From the NCBI RefSeq assembly GCF_002088935.1, contig NZ_NCSS01000006.1, positions 62,001 to 126,000 on the forward strand: a DNA stretch of 64,000 bases, read 5' to 3'. The notes beneath the pieces are model-generated. The model was given only the letters and a program-made list of their open reading frames with translations, was not told where the DNA came from and did not search any database. Shown piece by piece: positions 43,924 to 53,658 of the stretch (positions are counted from its first letter, which is position 1; each line of letters opens with the position of its first letter). The position numbers were made by a program, and so were the translations under genes. This DNA comes from Henriciella litoralis. GTDB lineage: Bacteria > Pseudomonadota > Alphaproteobacteria > Caulobacterales > Hyphomonadaceae.

Positions 43924-43955
43924 AGCCATCCGGACGTGCCTGTCCGGATGGCTTT
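43924..43955 (+). terminator. Terminator after the UrcA-family gene
   Basis: A 12 bp perfect stem AGCCATCCGGAC (43924-43935) and GTCCGGATGGCT (43942-43953), with a 6-base loop, is followed by TT and C/T-rich sequence. It lies 23 bp after the stop codon. Confidence 0.85.
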
Positions 43956-44158
43956 CTGCTGTCTGGGCTTTCGTCTATCCTGCGGCGTCGCTGGCTCAAC
44001 AGGAGTAGTTACAATTGTAAATTCATGATGTTCATTTGAACGCATTTCTGCAGTCTTTAGGCGCGCTGCGACAACTCTGCTGAGACGTCGTTGGTGAAGC
44101 GTCAGTTGTTTGCCCGAGAGCTCTGGCCTGAGACGCATCGGCCCGTTAGATCAGGCGA

Positions 44159-45355
44159 ATGAAACGGATCGCGATCATAGGTGCCGGGCCAGCCGGGCTC
44201 ATGGCGGCAGAGGCAGCCCTCGAGGCGGGCGCGTCCGTGACGATCTATGATGCGATGCCGAGCGCGGCCCGCAAATTCCTGATGGCCGGCAAGAGCGGGC
44301 TCAATATTACCCATTCAGAAGATCAGGCCGCGTTTCAAAGCCGGTACCCAGCGCCAGACAAGCGTTTGCTGGAGATGGTTCAAGCCTTTGGGCCAACCGA
44401 ATTGATCGCATGGATGGATGGTTTGGAGACGCGAACCTTCACGGGCAGCTCAGGCCGGGTTTTCCCCGAAGAGATGAAGGCCTCGCCTTTGCTTCGCCGC
44501 TGGTTGGGCCGTCTATCCGCAGGCGGCGCAGAGCTACTGTTGCGCCATCGCTGGCAGGGATGGAGCGACACGGGCGCTCTGAAGTTCGAAACGCCGAATG
44601 GAGATGTGCAGGTCGAGTCGGATGCGACCATACTCGCGCTTGGTGGGGCGAGCTGGTCTCGGCTTGGCTCTGACGGGCGCTGGGCGGACATTCTCGCGGA
44701 GAAGGGCGTGGCGCTAGAGCCTTTTGAGCCGTCCAATTGCGGCTTTGCCGTGGACTGGTCGAAGAGGTTGCTTGAGGCGCAGGAAGGCGAGCCGGTCAAA
44801 GGGGTATCGCTCTCTGCGGGCGGGGACAGCCAGCGGGGCGACTTTGTTATCACGCGCTATGGCATCGAGAGCGGCGCCGTTTATCCGCTGTCGGGCGCGC
44901 TGAGGGCGCAATTGGCAGCGTGCGGCGAGGCCGATCTTTGCATTGACCTGCTGCCCGATGTCGACACCGATACGCTGGTCCGGCGTCTGGCGGCCACGAA
45001 GGCGAAGGACTCGATGACGAATCGTCTGCGCAAGGGCGCGCGGCTCGATGCGAGCAAGATTGCGCTGCTGAATGAAGTCACCAGAGGCCAGCCGCCACGT
45101 GAGCCTGAGCCGCTTGCCGCGCTCATAAAGGCGCTGCCATTGCGGCTGAGCGGGACAGCACCGCTTGATGCGGCTATTTCCACCGCAGGCGGGGTATCAT
45201 GGGACGCCCTTGATGATCAGATGATGCTGAAGGCTGTGCCGGGCACCTATTGTGCAGGCGAAATGGTGGCCTGGGACGCACCAACGGGCGGTTATCTGCT
45301 GACGGCGTGCCTGGCGATGGGGCGCGCGGTGGGCCTGGCGGCATCGGGTGGGTGA
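44159..45355 (+). CDS. HI0933-like NAD(P)/FAD-dependent flavoprotein (TIGR03862 type)
   Basis: A 398-residue flavoprotein of the BaiN/HI0933-like group. The FAD motif AIIGAGPAGLMAAEAAL is at the N-terminus, and ARKFLMAGKSGLNITHSE is the diagnostic segment. A second motif ALGGASWSRLGSDG and the C-terminal FCAGE-like YCAGEMVAWDAPTGGYLLTACLA complete the fold. Some relatives reduce bile acid or other ring systems, but this subgroup is uncharacterised. It is a single gene, convergent with the Mla operon. Confidence 0.85.
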   Translation: MKRIAIIGAGPAGLMAAEAALEAGASVTIYDAMPSAARKFLMAGKSGLNITHSEDQAAFQSRYPAPDKRLLEMVQAFGPTELIAWMDGLETRTFTGSSGRVFPEEMKASPLLRRWLGRLSAGGAELLLRHRWQGWSDTGALKFETPNGDVQVESDATILALGGASWSRLGSDGRWADILAEKGVALEPFEPSNCGFAVDWSKRLLEAQEGEPVKGVSLSAGGDSQRGDFVITRYGIESGAVYPLSGALRAQLAACGEADLCIDLLPDVDTDTLVRRLAATKAKDSMTNRLRKGARLDASKIALLNEVTRGQPPREPEPLAALIKALPLRLSGTAPLDAAISTAGGVSWDALDDQMMLKAVPGTYCAGEMVAWDAPTGGYLLTACLAMGRAVGLAASGG

Positions 45356-45373
45356 TGGTCACTGCATGGGCCT

Positions 45374-45465
45374 CGTCCTTCGACAGGCTCAGGATGAGGC
45401 CTATGGGGCGTTTTTGGCTTCCGTTGCGGCGATTCCAAACCTCATCCTGAGCTTGTCGAAGGATG
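45374..45465. repeat. Inverted repeat of the CTTCGACAAGCTCAGGATGAGG type
   Basis: Arm 1 (45374-45399) and arm 2 (45440-45465) are reverse complements at about 24 of 26 bases, separated by 40 bp. It lies between convergent genes. The sequence resembles intergenic palindromic elements that I recall as common in alphaproteobacterial genomes. It could form a hairpin on either transcript and act as a terminator or RNA-stabilising element. No second copy was noticed in this window. Confidence 0.75.
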
Positions 45466-45514
45466 AAACGACGTGCGTTTAGCCTTTCTCAGGCGACCGT
45501 GACCGTCTCTAAAC

Positions 45515-46285
45515 CTAAAGCGCGGGCTGGATCGGCCCTTCGGCGCGGCCATGCACGAACTGGTCGACATACTCGTTGCCTGAATTGTCGATCTTGTCTG
45601 CGCTACCGCGCCAGATGATCTTGCCTTCGAACAGCATGGCGATCTCGTCGGCGACCTTGCGGGCAGAGGCCATGTCGTGCGTGATCGTCACGGCAGCCGC
45701 GCCGAGCGCTTTGACCTGTTCGAGAATGAGGTCATTGATCGCATCTGCTGTGATCGGGTCGAGGCCGGTCGTCGGTTCGTCGAAGAAGATAAGATCCGGC
45801 TCGGTGATAATGGCGCGAGCGAGGGCGACGCGTTTCTGCATGCCGCCCGAAAGCTCGGCTGGGCGCAGGTCTGCCACGGAGGCGCCGAGACGCACTTTCT
45901 TGAGCGAGTCTATGGCGCGTTCCTTGGCATCCGCGCGCTTCACTTTGTCGGCATTGAGCAGACGGAAGGCGATATTTTCCCAGACGGTGAGGCTATCGAA
46001 CAGCGCGCCGGACTGGAACAGCATGCCGACACGGGCCCGCATGGCATCGCGCTCCTTGCCCTGGTCATAGGTCACGTCTTCCCCGTCAAAGAGGATCGTC
46101 CCGGCGTCCGGCGTCATCAGACCGAGGGCGTTCTTCAGCATCACGGACTTGCCGGAACCAGAACCGCCAAGAACAACAAGTGAGTTGCCGGGCGCGACAT
46201 CGAGATCGACGCCGCGCAGGACGTGATTTTTGCCGAAACTCTTTTCGACGCCTTTCAGCTCAAGGATGGGGCGGGTCTTGGTCAT
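45515..46285 (-). CDS. mlaF: Mla-type phospholipid ABC transporter, ATP-binding protein
   Basis: A 256-residue ABC ATPase. Walker A is GGSGSGKSVMLKN, the signature LSGGMQKRVALARAI and Walker B LIFFDEPTTGLD, followed by the H-loop His in ITHDMASA. The MQKR variant of the signature is typical of MlaF/TrgD-type lipid transporters. It powers phospholipid movement across the envelope. It lies 4 bp after the permease gene. MlaD, MlaC and MlaB genes are not in the window, so the symbol is by analogy. Confidence 0.88.
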   Translation of the reverse strand: MTKTRPILELKGVEKSFGKNHVLRGVDLDVAPGNSLVVLGGSGSGKSVMLKNALGLMTPDAGTILFDGEDVTYDQGKERDAMRARVGMLFQSGALFDSLTVWENIAFRLLNADKVKRADAKERAIDSLKKVRLGASVADLRPAELSGGMQKRVALARAIITEPDLIFFDEPTTGLDPITADAINDLILEQVKALGAAAVTITHDMASARKVADEIAMLFEGKIIWRGSADKIDNSGNEYVDQFVHGRAEGPIQPAL

Positions 46286-46289
46286 GGCC

Positions 46290-47105
46290 TTAAATCCCGA
46301 TGCGCACGAAGAGGGTCGACATCATATAGTTGGCCGCAAGGACCAGAACGGCTGCGCCAACCATTGAGAGCGTGGCAGCCCGTCCGACGCCCGTTGCACC
46401 AGCCGATGATTTCGAGCCCTGGTAACAGCCCATCAGCGCGATCACCATGCCGAAGATGACGGCTTTGATGACTCCCACCAGGACGTCCTCAAATGTCAGG
46501 AAGTCGAGCGTGTTGCGAAGATAGGTGGTCGAATCGAAGTCGAGTGCGAAGACGCTGACGAGCCAGCCGCCCATAACACCGATGACATCTGCAATGAGGA
46601 CCAGAATTGGCAGGGTCAGCGCCGCAGCCAGGAAGCGCGGGGCATAGAGATAGCGGAAAGGGTTCGCCGAAAGGGTTTTCAGCGCGTCGATCTGTTCTGT
46701 CACTTTCATCGCGCCGATTTCGGCAGCAATGCCCGCCGTCACGCGCCCGGCCAGCATCAGGCCGGTAATCGTGGCACCAAGCTCCCGCGTGATGCCGAGG
46801 ACAACGATGTTTGGCACGAACTGTTCAGCGCCAAAGCGATTGCCGCCGGTATAGATATTGAGGGCCAGAGCTGCGCCAATGAAGACAGCCGACAGACCAA
46901 CGACGGGCAGCGAGTAAAAACCGACGGCGATGATCTGCTTCCAGATCTGGACCAGATTCCAGGGCGGCGTGAACGCCATGGCGGCTGTGCGGCCCGAAAA
47001 GATCGAAAGACGGCCGATCTCGGCAAACAGGCCAATGGCGCCGCGTCCGATCCAGGCGAGCGGATTGGGAAAACCGCCGGATTTAGTCGTAGATGCGTCT
47101 GACAC
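46290..47105 (-). CDS. mlaE: Mla-type ABC transporter permease
   Basis: A 271-residue MlaE/YrbE-family permease with about five membrane segments. The conserved GITRELGATITGLMLAGRVTAGIAAEIGAMKVTEQIDAL region is present, as is MGCYQG near the end. It forms the membrane core of a lipid transporter with the ATPase downstream. The start is GTG at 47105, which overlaps the alr 3' end by 23 bp and gives translational coupling. Confidence 0.88.
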   Translation of the reverse strand: MSDASTTKSGGFPNPLAWIGRGAIGLFAEIGRLSIFSGRTAAMAFTPPWNLVQIWKQIIAVGFYSLPVVGLSAVFIGAALALNIYTGGNRFGAEQFVPNIVVLGITRELGATITGLMLAGRVTAGIAAEIGAMKVTEQIDALKTLSANPFRYLYAPRFLAAALTLPILVLIADVIGVMGGWLVSVFALDFDSTTYLRNTLDFLTFEDVLVGVIKAVIFGMVIALMGCYQGSKSSAGATGVGRAATLSMVGAAVLVLAANYMMSTLFVRIGI

Positions 47106-48144
47106 GATCGCCGAGCCCCGTTACAAGTTCATAGCCGACAGTGCCGGCCCGTTTCGCCTGATCCTCTAACGGGACCTCAGGTCCGATGAATTGGGCGAAT
47201 ACGCCCGGCTTTGCAAGGTCTCGTGCAGCAGAGACATCGATTGTGATGAGGTCCATCGAAACCCGGCCAACGATCGGGCAGGGCGTTCCGCCGAGACTGG
47301 CATAGCCATTGTTGCTGGCCGAGCGCGGAAAGCCGTCGCCATAGCCAAGCGCCACAGTGGCGAGCGTCGCGGGGACTGTCAGCTTGTGCGTGGCCCCATA
47401 GCCGACGCTCTCTCCGGCTTTTGCGTGCTGAACCGTCAGGATCGGCGCTTCGAGCGTCATGCCGGGCAGGGGCCGGTGACCTGCAGGTGCAGGAGGGCCG
47501 CCGCCATAAAGGCCGATGCCGGGGCGGATGACATCAAACCCGAAGTCGCCGCAGATATAGCAGCCCCCGGTATTGGAGAGGCTCTTGCGCGCGGTCGGGA
47601 AGTGCTGGGCCAGCTCACTGAAGGTCTGGCGCTGGGCTGCGTTGAGCGGGCAGGCCGGATCATCGGAGTCGACCAGATGCGACATGATGTGCGCAGGCGG
47701 CGCATCTCTGCTGGCGGTGATGAGGGCGGGCACGTCTTCAGACCGGATGCCGAGCCTGTTCATCCCGGTATCGATGTGAACCGCATAAGGCGACGACCGC
47801 GCATATTTGATCCAGGTGTCGAGATCAGTGAGTGAATTGAGCACAGGAATAAGGCGAAGCTTTTCGACTTCGATCCGCTCAATCTCTGAGGCACCGTTAA
47901 ATACGAGGATGTCGGGCCCGTCTCCGACAACGCCGCGGACTTCCATGCCTTCTTCGACATAGGCGACGAAAAAGGTTTGGCAGCCTGCCGCGTGGAGGGC
48001 TTTGGCAACCTGGCCTGCACCATGCCCATAGGCGTTCGCCTTTACGACCGCGCCCGCCTCAGCGCCGGGCTGCATGGCACCGATCGCGCGCCAATTGGCG
48101 ACGATATTTTCAAGATGCACGAGGGCGCGGGGATGAAGGCTCAT
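47083..48144 (-). CDS. alr: Alanine racemase
   Basis: A 353-residue PLP enzyme making D-alanine for peptidoglycan. The PLP Lys lies in AVVKANAYGHGAGQV near residue 36, and the HIDTGMNRLG and GVFAQ...-type C-terminal motifs are present. The ATG at 48144 gives the usual MSLHPRALVHLENI N-terminus; a TTG 36 bp upstream is possible, and neither has a strong ribosome binding site. In many alphaproteobacteria alr follows dnaB; here phyR and a kinase gene lie between. It precedes mlaE with a 23 bp overlap. Confidence 0.94.
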   Translation of the reverse strand: MSLHPRALVHLENIVANWRAIGAMQPGAEAGAVVKANAYGHGAGQVAKALHAAGCQTFFVAYVEEGMEVRGVVGDGPDILVFNGASEIERIEVEKLRLIPVLNSLTDLDTWIKYARSSPYAVHIDTGMNRLGIRSEDVPALITASRDAPPAHIMSHLVDSDDPACPLNAAQRQTFSELAQHFPTARKSLSNTGGCYICGDFGFDVIRPGIGLYGGGPPAPAGHRPLPGMTLEAPILTVQHAKAGESVGYGATHKLTVPATLATVALGYGDGFPRSASNNGYASLGGTPCPIVGRVSMDLITIDVSAARDLAKPGVFAQFIGPEVPLEDQAKRAGTVGYELVTGLGDRVRRIYD

Positions 48145-48245
48145 ACAAATTGGCTTAATCAGCGCCGTCGGCCGCGCCAAGAGGCAGCCAGCTTGATTGA
48201 CAGTTTGCCTGCCCTCTGACCGGGCAAAATTTGCGGGGTCTTTCC

Positions 48246-49037
48246 TCAGACTGGTGGGAGCAGCGGTGCAAGATCGCTGGTCCCGGCCAGCGGCTCGGAT
48301 GGGTTTCGCACGTTGAGAAGCGCCTGATAAACGATGGTTGCAAGCACTGCAGGATCGTAGGGTTTTGAAACGAGATAGGCAGGCTCACCCGGATGGCCCT
48401 GGCACAGTGTGGCCGGATGACCGGTCACGAAGACAAAGGCGCACCTCGCCTCTGGCGGCACGCTCTTGGCGAAGTCGAGCCCGGTCGGATTGCCGGCGCC
48501 AAGATCGATGTCGCAGATAACGATGTCCGGGGACTCGCTTTTAACGATTTCCAGTGCCTCTTCCGCGGTGGCGCAAACGCCGACGACATCATGTCCATGA
48601 GACTTCAGCAGGATTTCCTCATCAGCCGCGATGAGGAACTGATCTTCCAGAATAACAATTCGCGCAGGCTCGAGGCCGGAGGCAGGCAGGCGCGCGGCTT
48701 GCAGGAGCATTCTGTAATTGTCGGACGCCAGTTGAAGCGCGCTGCGGGCGTCTTCTTCGGTGAAACCGAACACATCCTGCATGAGGACGGCGCGGCGCCC
48801 GGGCGAGTCCGCGCGTTCTGGGTTGAAAGCCAGGAAAGTTCTGGAATCGAGAATAGAGCTGACTAGTCCAAAAAGACGGGGGCGAGAGCAGAAATGTTCG
48901 ACAAGTTCCTGCGAACGGTTGCTGAGAAGGCGGACCGCTTCACTGACGAGCGCGTCGCCGGCCTCCTGAGTGCCGGTGAGGGCACGCGAGAAGCGGCGAA
49001 GATCTGGAAGTTCCCGCTCCAGCGTTGCTTCAATCAT
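48246..49037 (-). CDS. phyR: PhyR-like response regulator (sigma-like domain plus receiver)
   Basis: A 263-residue protein with an N-terminal ECF-sigma-like region (ELPDLRRFSRALTGTQEAGD, then LFGLVSSILDS) and a C-terminal receiver from about residue 125. Receiver residues are intact: Glu131-Asp132, phosphoacceptor Asp176 in VICDIDLG, Thr205 in FVTGHP and Lys225 in VSKPYD. PhyR is the anti-anti-sigma switch of the alphaproteobacterial general stress response and sequesters NepR when phosphorylated. The ATG at 49037 gives a typical PhyR length; a TTG at 49064 is the alternative. Neither nepR nor ecfG is adjacent. It is divergent from a sensor-kinase gene across 348 bp. Confidence 0.88.
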   Translation of the reverse strand: MIEATLERELPDLRRFSRALTGTQEAGDALVSEAVRLLSNRSQELVEHFCSRPRLFGLVSSILDSRTFLAFNPERADSPGRRAVLMQDVFGFTEEDARSALQLASDNYRMLLQAARLPASGLEPARIVILEDQFLIAADEEILLKSHGHDVVGVCATAEEALEIVKSESPDIVICDIDLGAGNPTGLDFAKSVPPEARCAFVFVTGHPATLCQGHPGEPAYLVSKPYDPAVLATIVYQALLNVRNPSEPLAGTSDLAPLLPPV

Positions 49038-49385
49038 ATCTTTGTCTCGGACCTGTTTGCTCAACGCATTGTCGGGGAAGGATCATTCGTACGTGATTCG
49101 GCCGTTTTTTCTAATGAACGCGCAATAATCTGCCAAATTTGCCGCAAGCAGGGCGCGAAAAGGCCAGATCATGCCCGTCTTGATCCCGGCTTTCTTAGAG
49201 CGCGAAGTAAGCCCTTATACTTCGCTTCATTGCATGCTTCGAAGAATATAAAATTTTTTAAATTCTATTACAAAACAAAGATATAGGCCTCTGTATTCAT
49301 AATTCAGAAATAAATATCTCATTATAGGCGCAGCATTATCTGCGGCCTTCGCAACAAAAGTAAAAAACTATACTTTTCCTGTGAG
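49038..49385. other. Divergent intergenic region between phyR and the sensor-kinase gene
   Basis: No gene was recognised. The right half is strongly A/T rich. It contains a perfect 8 bp inverted repeat GCGAAGTA (49202-49209) and TACTTCGC (49218-49225), a TGCATGCT (49231-49238) and several TATA-like stretches. No GGAAC-N16/17-CGTT promoter of the EcfG type was found by eye. Confidence 0.6.
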
Positions 49386-50531
49386 ATGGAATTGGGTGAT
49401 ATGCTAAAACTAAACGAAACTGTCTTTCAATCAGACGTGGACGCACTTGCAATCAGTACGCTCGGCGACCTTTCATCCTCCATGCTCGTTGAGGTCCTTT
49501 ATGCGAGCCCTGATTGCATCAAGATTATTGATGCGGAAGGGCGGCTGGAGTTCATGAACGTCAATGGCCAGTGCGCCATGGAAGTTGATGATTTTGCAAT
49601 GATCCAGCGCCAGGCCTGGCATACGCTGTGGCCATTGGAGTCGCAGAGCCTGATCTCTAGCTCAATCGAGCGGGCTTTCGCGGGGGCAAAAACACGTTTC
49701 GAGGCGTATTGCCCGACGCTAAAGGGAAGCCCGCGCTGGTGGGATATTTCTGTTGCCCCTGTCCTTGATGATAAAGGTCAGATCCAGCGCGTCATCGCGA
49801 TTTCGCGCGACGTCACTGATCGCATGTCTCGCTATCTGCAGGCTGAGAGCAGCCGAGCCAGTCTTGAAGAGCTCGCCAACATGCAGGCCAATCAGCTTGG
49901 GGTGTCATCTGATGCCCTCTGCTATCAGCAATCGCTTCTGAAGGAAGTAGACCTTCGCTTGCGGAGCAGCCACGCCATGACAGCCGGACTGCTAAACTGG
50001 CAGTCGCGGATGACAGAGAATGATGATGCCCGCGATCGGTTGAAGAAGGCGTCAGACCGGGTTTCGGCGGTCAGCAAGATCTATGAGTTTCTTTACCGGG
50101 ATGGCTCGGTGGATGGCATCCAGCTGAAGACATTCATAAGTGCGCTGTGCAATGAGCTGATGCCGAAGTCCGCTATTGGGCGCATTGGGTTGAAGACGAA
50201 AATCGCGTCCCGGATGGCAAGCACCAAAGAAGCTGTGGCGCTGGGCGTCGTGTTGACCGAATTTGTCGACAATGCCGTCACGCACGGGCTGGGCTCATGC
50301 GAGCACGGCCAAGTCGAGCTCACATTTGAGATGTCGAAAACGAGCTGCGAGCTGATTGTTCGCGACAATGGTCAGGGGCTTGAAGAGGGCTACGACGCTT
50401 TCGAAACTGGCGGGTTCGGTCTCCAGTTGGCGAAGCTTTATGCCAATGACCTAAACGGCACGCTAGATCACTCAGACGGCCGCGACGCGGGCAGCTGGTT
50501 TCGGCTGAGATATCCAGCCGAGGCGACCTAG
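49386..50531 (+). CDS. PAS-domain sensor histidine kinase-like protein with altered phosphoacceptor site
   Basis: A 381-residue protein, apparently soluble. A PAS domain covers about residues 30-150 (EVLYASPDCIKIIDAEGRLEFMN to IQRVIAISRDVTDR). A HisKA_2/HWE-type dimerisation region follows, then an ATPase domain with the N-box LTEFVDNAVTHGLG (290-303), the G1 box RDNGQGL and the G2-type GGFGLQLAKLYANDLNG. In the dimerisation motif the family pattern LLxEVHHRVKNN reads LLKEVDLRLRSSH, so Asp189 replaces the phosphoacceptor His; His196 is the nearest His. The ATP site looks intact. It may sense a signal for the PhyR pathway, possibly as an allosteric or phosphatase-type partner. Confidence 0.85.
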   Translation: MELGDMLKLNETVFQSDVDALAISTLGDLSSSMLVEVLYASPDCIKIIDAEGRLEFMNVNGQCAMEVDDFAMIQRQAWHTLWPLESQSLISSSIERAFAGAKTRFEAYCPTLKGSPRWWDISVAPVLDDKGQIQRVIAISRDVTDRMSRYLQAESSRASLEELANMQANQLGVSSDALCYQQSLLKEVDLRLRSSHAMTAGLLNWQSRMTENDDARDRLKKASDRVSAVSKIYEFLYRDGSVDGIQLKTFISALCNELMPKSAIGRIGLKTKIASRMASTKEAVALGVVLTEFVDNAVTHGLGSCEHGQVELTFEMSKTSCELIVRDNGQGLEEGYDAFETGGFGLQLAKLYANDLNGTLDHSDGRDAGSWFRLRYPAEAT

Positions 50532-50586
50532 CCACAATACGACACCATCATCGTGAAGGGCTCGCAGGTCTGACAGGACGGCGAGC

Positions 50587-52074
<1,488 letters not shown>

Positions 52075-52211
52075 GAGCGTCAAACCATTTTCTCTGAGCG
52101 GCCAAGCATACTCGCCTGATTCGCGAGATTGCAGGCTTGACTCTCAGTCTAGGTGAATTGGTCCACAGCTCAGTGGAGTTCTGTGGATAAACAGCAGGAT
52201 CAGTGAACAGA

Positions 52212-52243
52212 AAAAGGCCGCACCCTTGCGAGTGCGGCCTTTT
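52212..52243 (-). terminator. Terminator after the rpsF-rpsR-rplI operon
   Basis: A perfect stem AAAAGGCCGCAC (52212-52223) and GTGCGGCCTTTT (52232-52243) with an 8-base loop. On the minus-strand transcript it ends in a run of five U residues, 28 bp after the rplI stop. Confidence 0.9.
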
Positions 52244-52270
52244 CAATTGTCTGCGATTGCAGGATGCGAC

Positions 52271-52858
52271 CTAGTAGTCGCTGTCTCGCATTGCATCCAT
52301 GGTTTCGGCATTGGCTTCAGCCAGTTCAGACGCCTGTTCGGCGGCTGCGCCTTGCTGTTCGGCCTGGATCGTCTCGATGACGTCCTCACCAGCAGCCTGA
52401 CGTTCAGCTTCTTCCATTGAACGGGCAACGTTGACGGAGATGTTCACGAGAACTTCTGCGTGCAGACGAACGCCCATTTCGTAGACGCCGAGCGTCTTGA
52501 TTGGCTGGTCGAGCTTGATCTGGCCGCGGCGGACCTTGAAGCCCTTTTCGGCCAGCGCATCAACGATGTCACGGGTCGAGACCGAACCATAAAGGTTGCC
52601 GACGTCGGAAGACTGACGGATGAGCGTCAGTTGAGCGCCGTCGAGATCGGATCCGCTTTGCTCTGCCTCACTACGGGCATCGGCGTTGCGCTTTTCGATC
52701 AGATCACGCTCAGCTGCGAAGCGGGCGCGATTGGTTTCGTTGGCGATCAGGGCCTTGCCGCGTGGCAGCAGGAAGTTACGGGCAAAGCCGTTCTTTACCG
52801 TGACTTCTTCGCCCAGCTCGCCAAGGTTTTCGACGCGTTCAAGAAGGATGATATCCAT
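52271..52858 (-). CDS. rplI: 50S ribosomal protein L9
   Basis: A 195-residue L9. The N-terminal MDIILLERVENLGELGEEV and VKNGFARNFLLPRGKA are diagnostic. The protein is longer than the usual 150 residues because of an acidic, Gln/Ala/Glu-rich C-terminal tail of about 45 residues, as in other alphaproteobacteria. It is the last gene of the operon with rpsR (11 bp gap) and rpsF. Confidence 0.97.
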   Translation of the reverse strand: MDIILLERVENLGELGEEVTVKNGFARNFLLPRGKALIANETNRARFAAERDLIEKRNADARSEAEQSGSDLDGAQLTLIRQSSDVGNLYGSVSTRDIVDALAEKGFKVRRGQIKLDQPIKTLGVYEMGVRLHAEVLVNISVNVARSMEEAERQAAGEDVIETIQAEQQGAAAEQASELAEANAETMDAMRDSDY

Positions 52859-52869
52859 GTGGGTGTCTC

Positions 52870-53142
52870 CTACTTAACGGTGAATGGCAGAAGCGCGAGC
52901 ATGCGGGCGCGTTTGATGGCGCGGGCAAGCTTACGCTGGTTCTTGACGTTCACAGCGGTGATCCGCGACGGGACAATCTTGCCCTTCTCGGAAATGTAGC
53001 GCTGCAGGAGTTTCACGTCCTTGTAATCAATCGCTGGCGCGCCTTCGCCCGAAAACGGGTCGACCTTGCGGCGGCGGTTGAAAGTCCGGCGGGCCGGAAT
53101 GTTGGTGATGTTGATATCACCTGAGTTGTTTTCTGAAGACAT
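52870..53142 (-). CDS. rpsR: 30S ribosomal protein S18
   Basis: A 90-residue S18 with [38 protein letters not shown] and the C-terminal [20 protein letters not shown]. It is in the middle of the rpsF-rpsR-rplI operon, with 11 bp gaps on both sides. Confidence 0.97.
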   Translation of the reverse strand: MSSENNSGDINITNIPARRTFNRRRKVDPFSGEGAPAIDYKDVKLLQRYISEKGKIVPSRITAVNVKNQRKLARAIKRARMLALLPFTVK

Positions 53143-53153
53143 CGTGTTTCCCC

Positions 53154-53498
53154 TTAGTCCTTACGCGGTCCGCGATCCTTGCGACCCATCACTGGCGATG
53201 GCTCTTCGTCGAGCTCATCAACCTTGACCGTGAGGTAGCGGATCACATCGTCGGAGATGCGGTGGCGACGCTCAAGCTCGTGGACGGCAGCTGCCGGTCC
53301 GTCGATGTTGAGAAGGGAGTAGTGTCCCTTGCGCTGCTTGTTGATAGGGTAGGAGAGGTTGCGAAGGCCCCAGTACTCGGTCTTGCCGATTTTGGCGCCT
53401 TGGCTCTTCAGCCATTCTGCGAGTTCCTCGATCTGGCTCTCCACCTGTGCAGGCGAGATGTCCGGCCGAGAAATCAGCACGTGTTCGTAAAATGCCAT
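53154..53498 (-). CDS. rpsF: 30S ribosomal protein S6
   Basis: A 114-residue S6 with [20 protein letters not shown] at the start, [20 protein letters not shown] in the middle and [18 protein letters not shown] near the end. It is the first gene of the ribosomal operon. The promoter must lie in the 160 bp before it. Confidence 0.97.
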   Translation of the reverse strand: MAFYEHVLISRPDISPAQVESQIEELAEWLKSQGAKIGKTEYWGLRNLSYPINKQRKGHYSLLNIDGPAAAVHELERRHRISDDVIRYLTVKVDELDEEPSPVMGRKDRGPRKD

Positions 53499-53658
53499 GT
53501 TTTTCGTTCCCTTGAGTTCCAGACTGCGGCGCTGGATTGGCGGGGAACCGATCCGGCGATGGCCCCTGACATGTGCAGCTCATTCCGCACCGCAGGACCG
53601 CAGCCCATAGAAGAGCGCGCTTAAACCTCAAACTGTGGAAAGAATCAAGCAGGCAGCG

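Noticed and set aside
49231..49238. TGCATGCT in the phyR-kinase intergenic region
   Set aside because: It resembles the island octamer but has one mismatch and no partner at 18-19 bp; the similar sequences at 17787-17794 and around 19028 are also unpaired.
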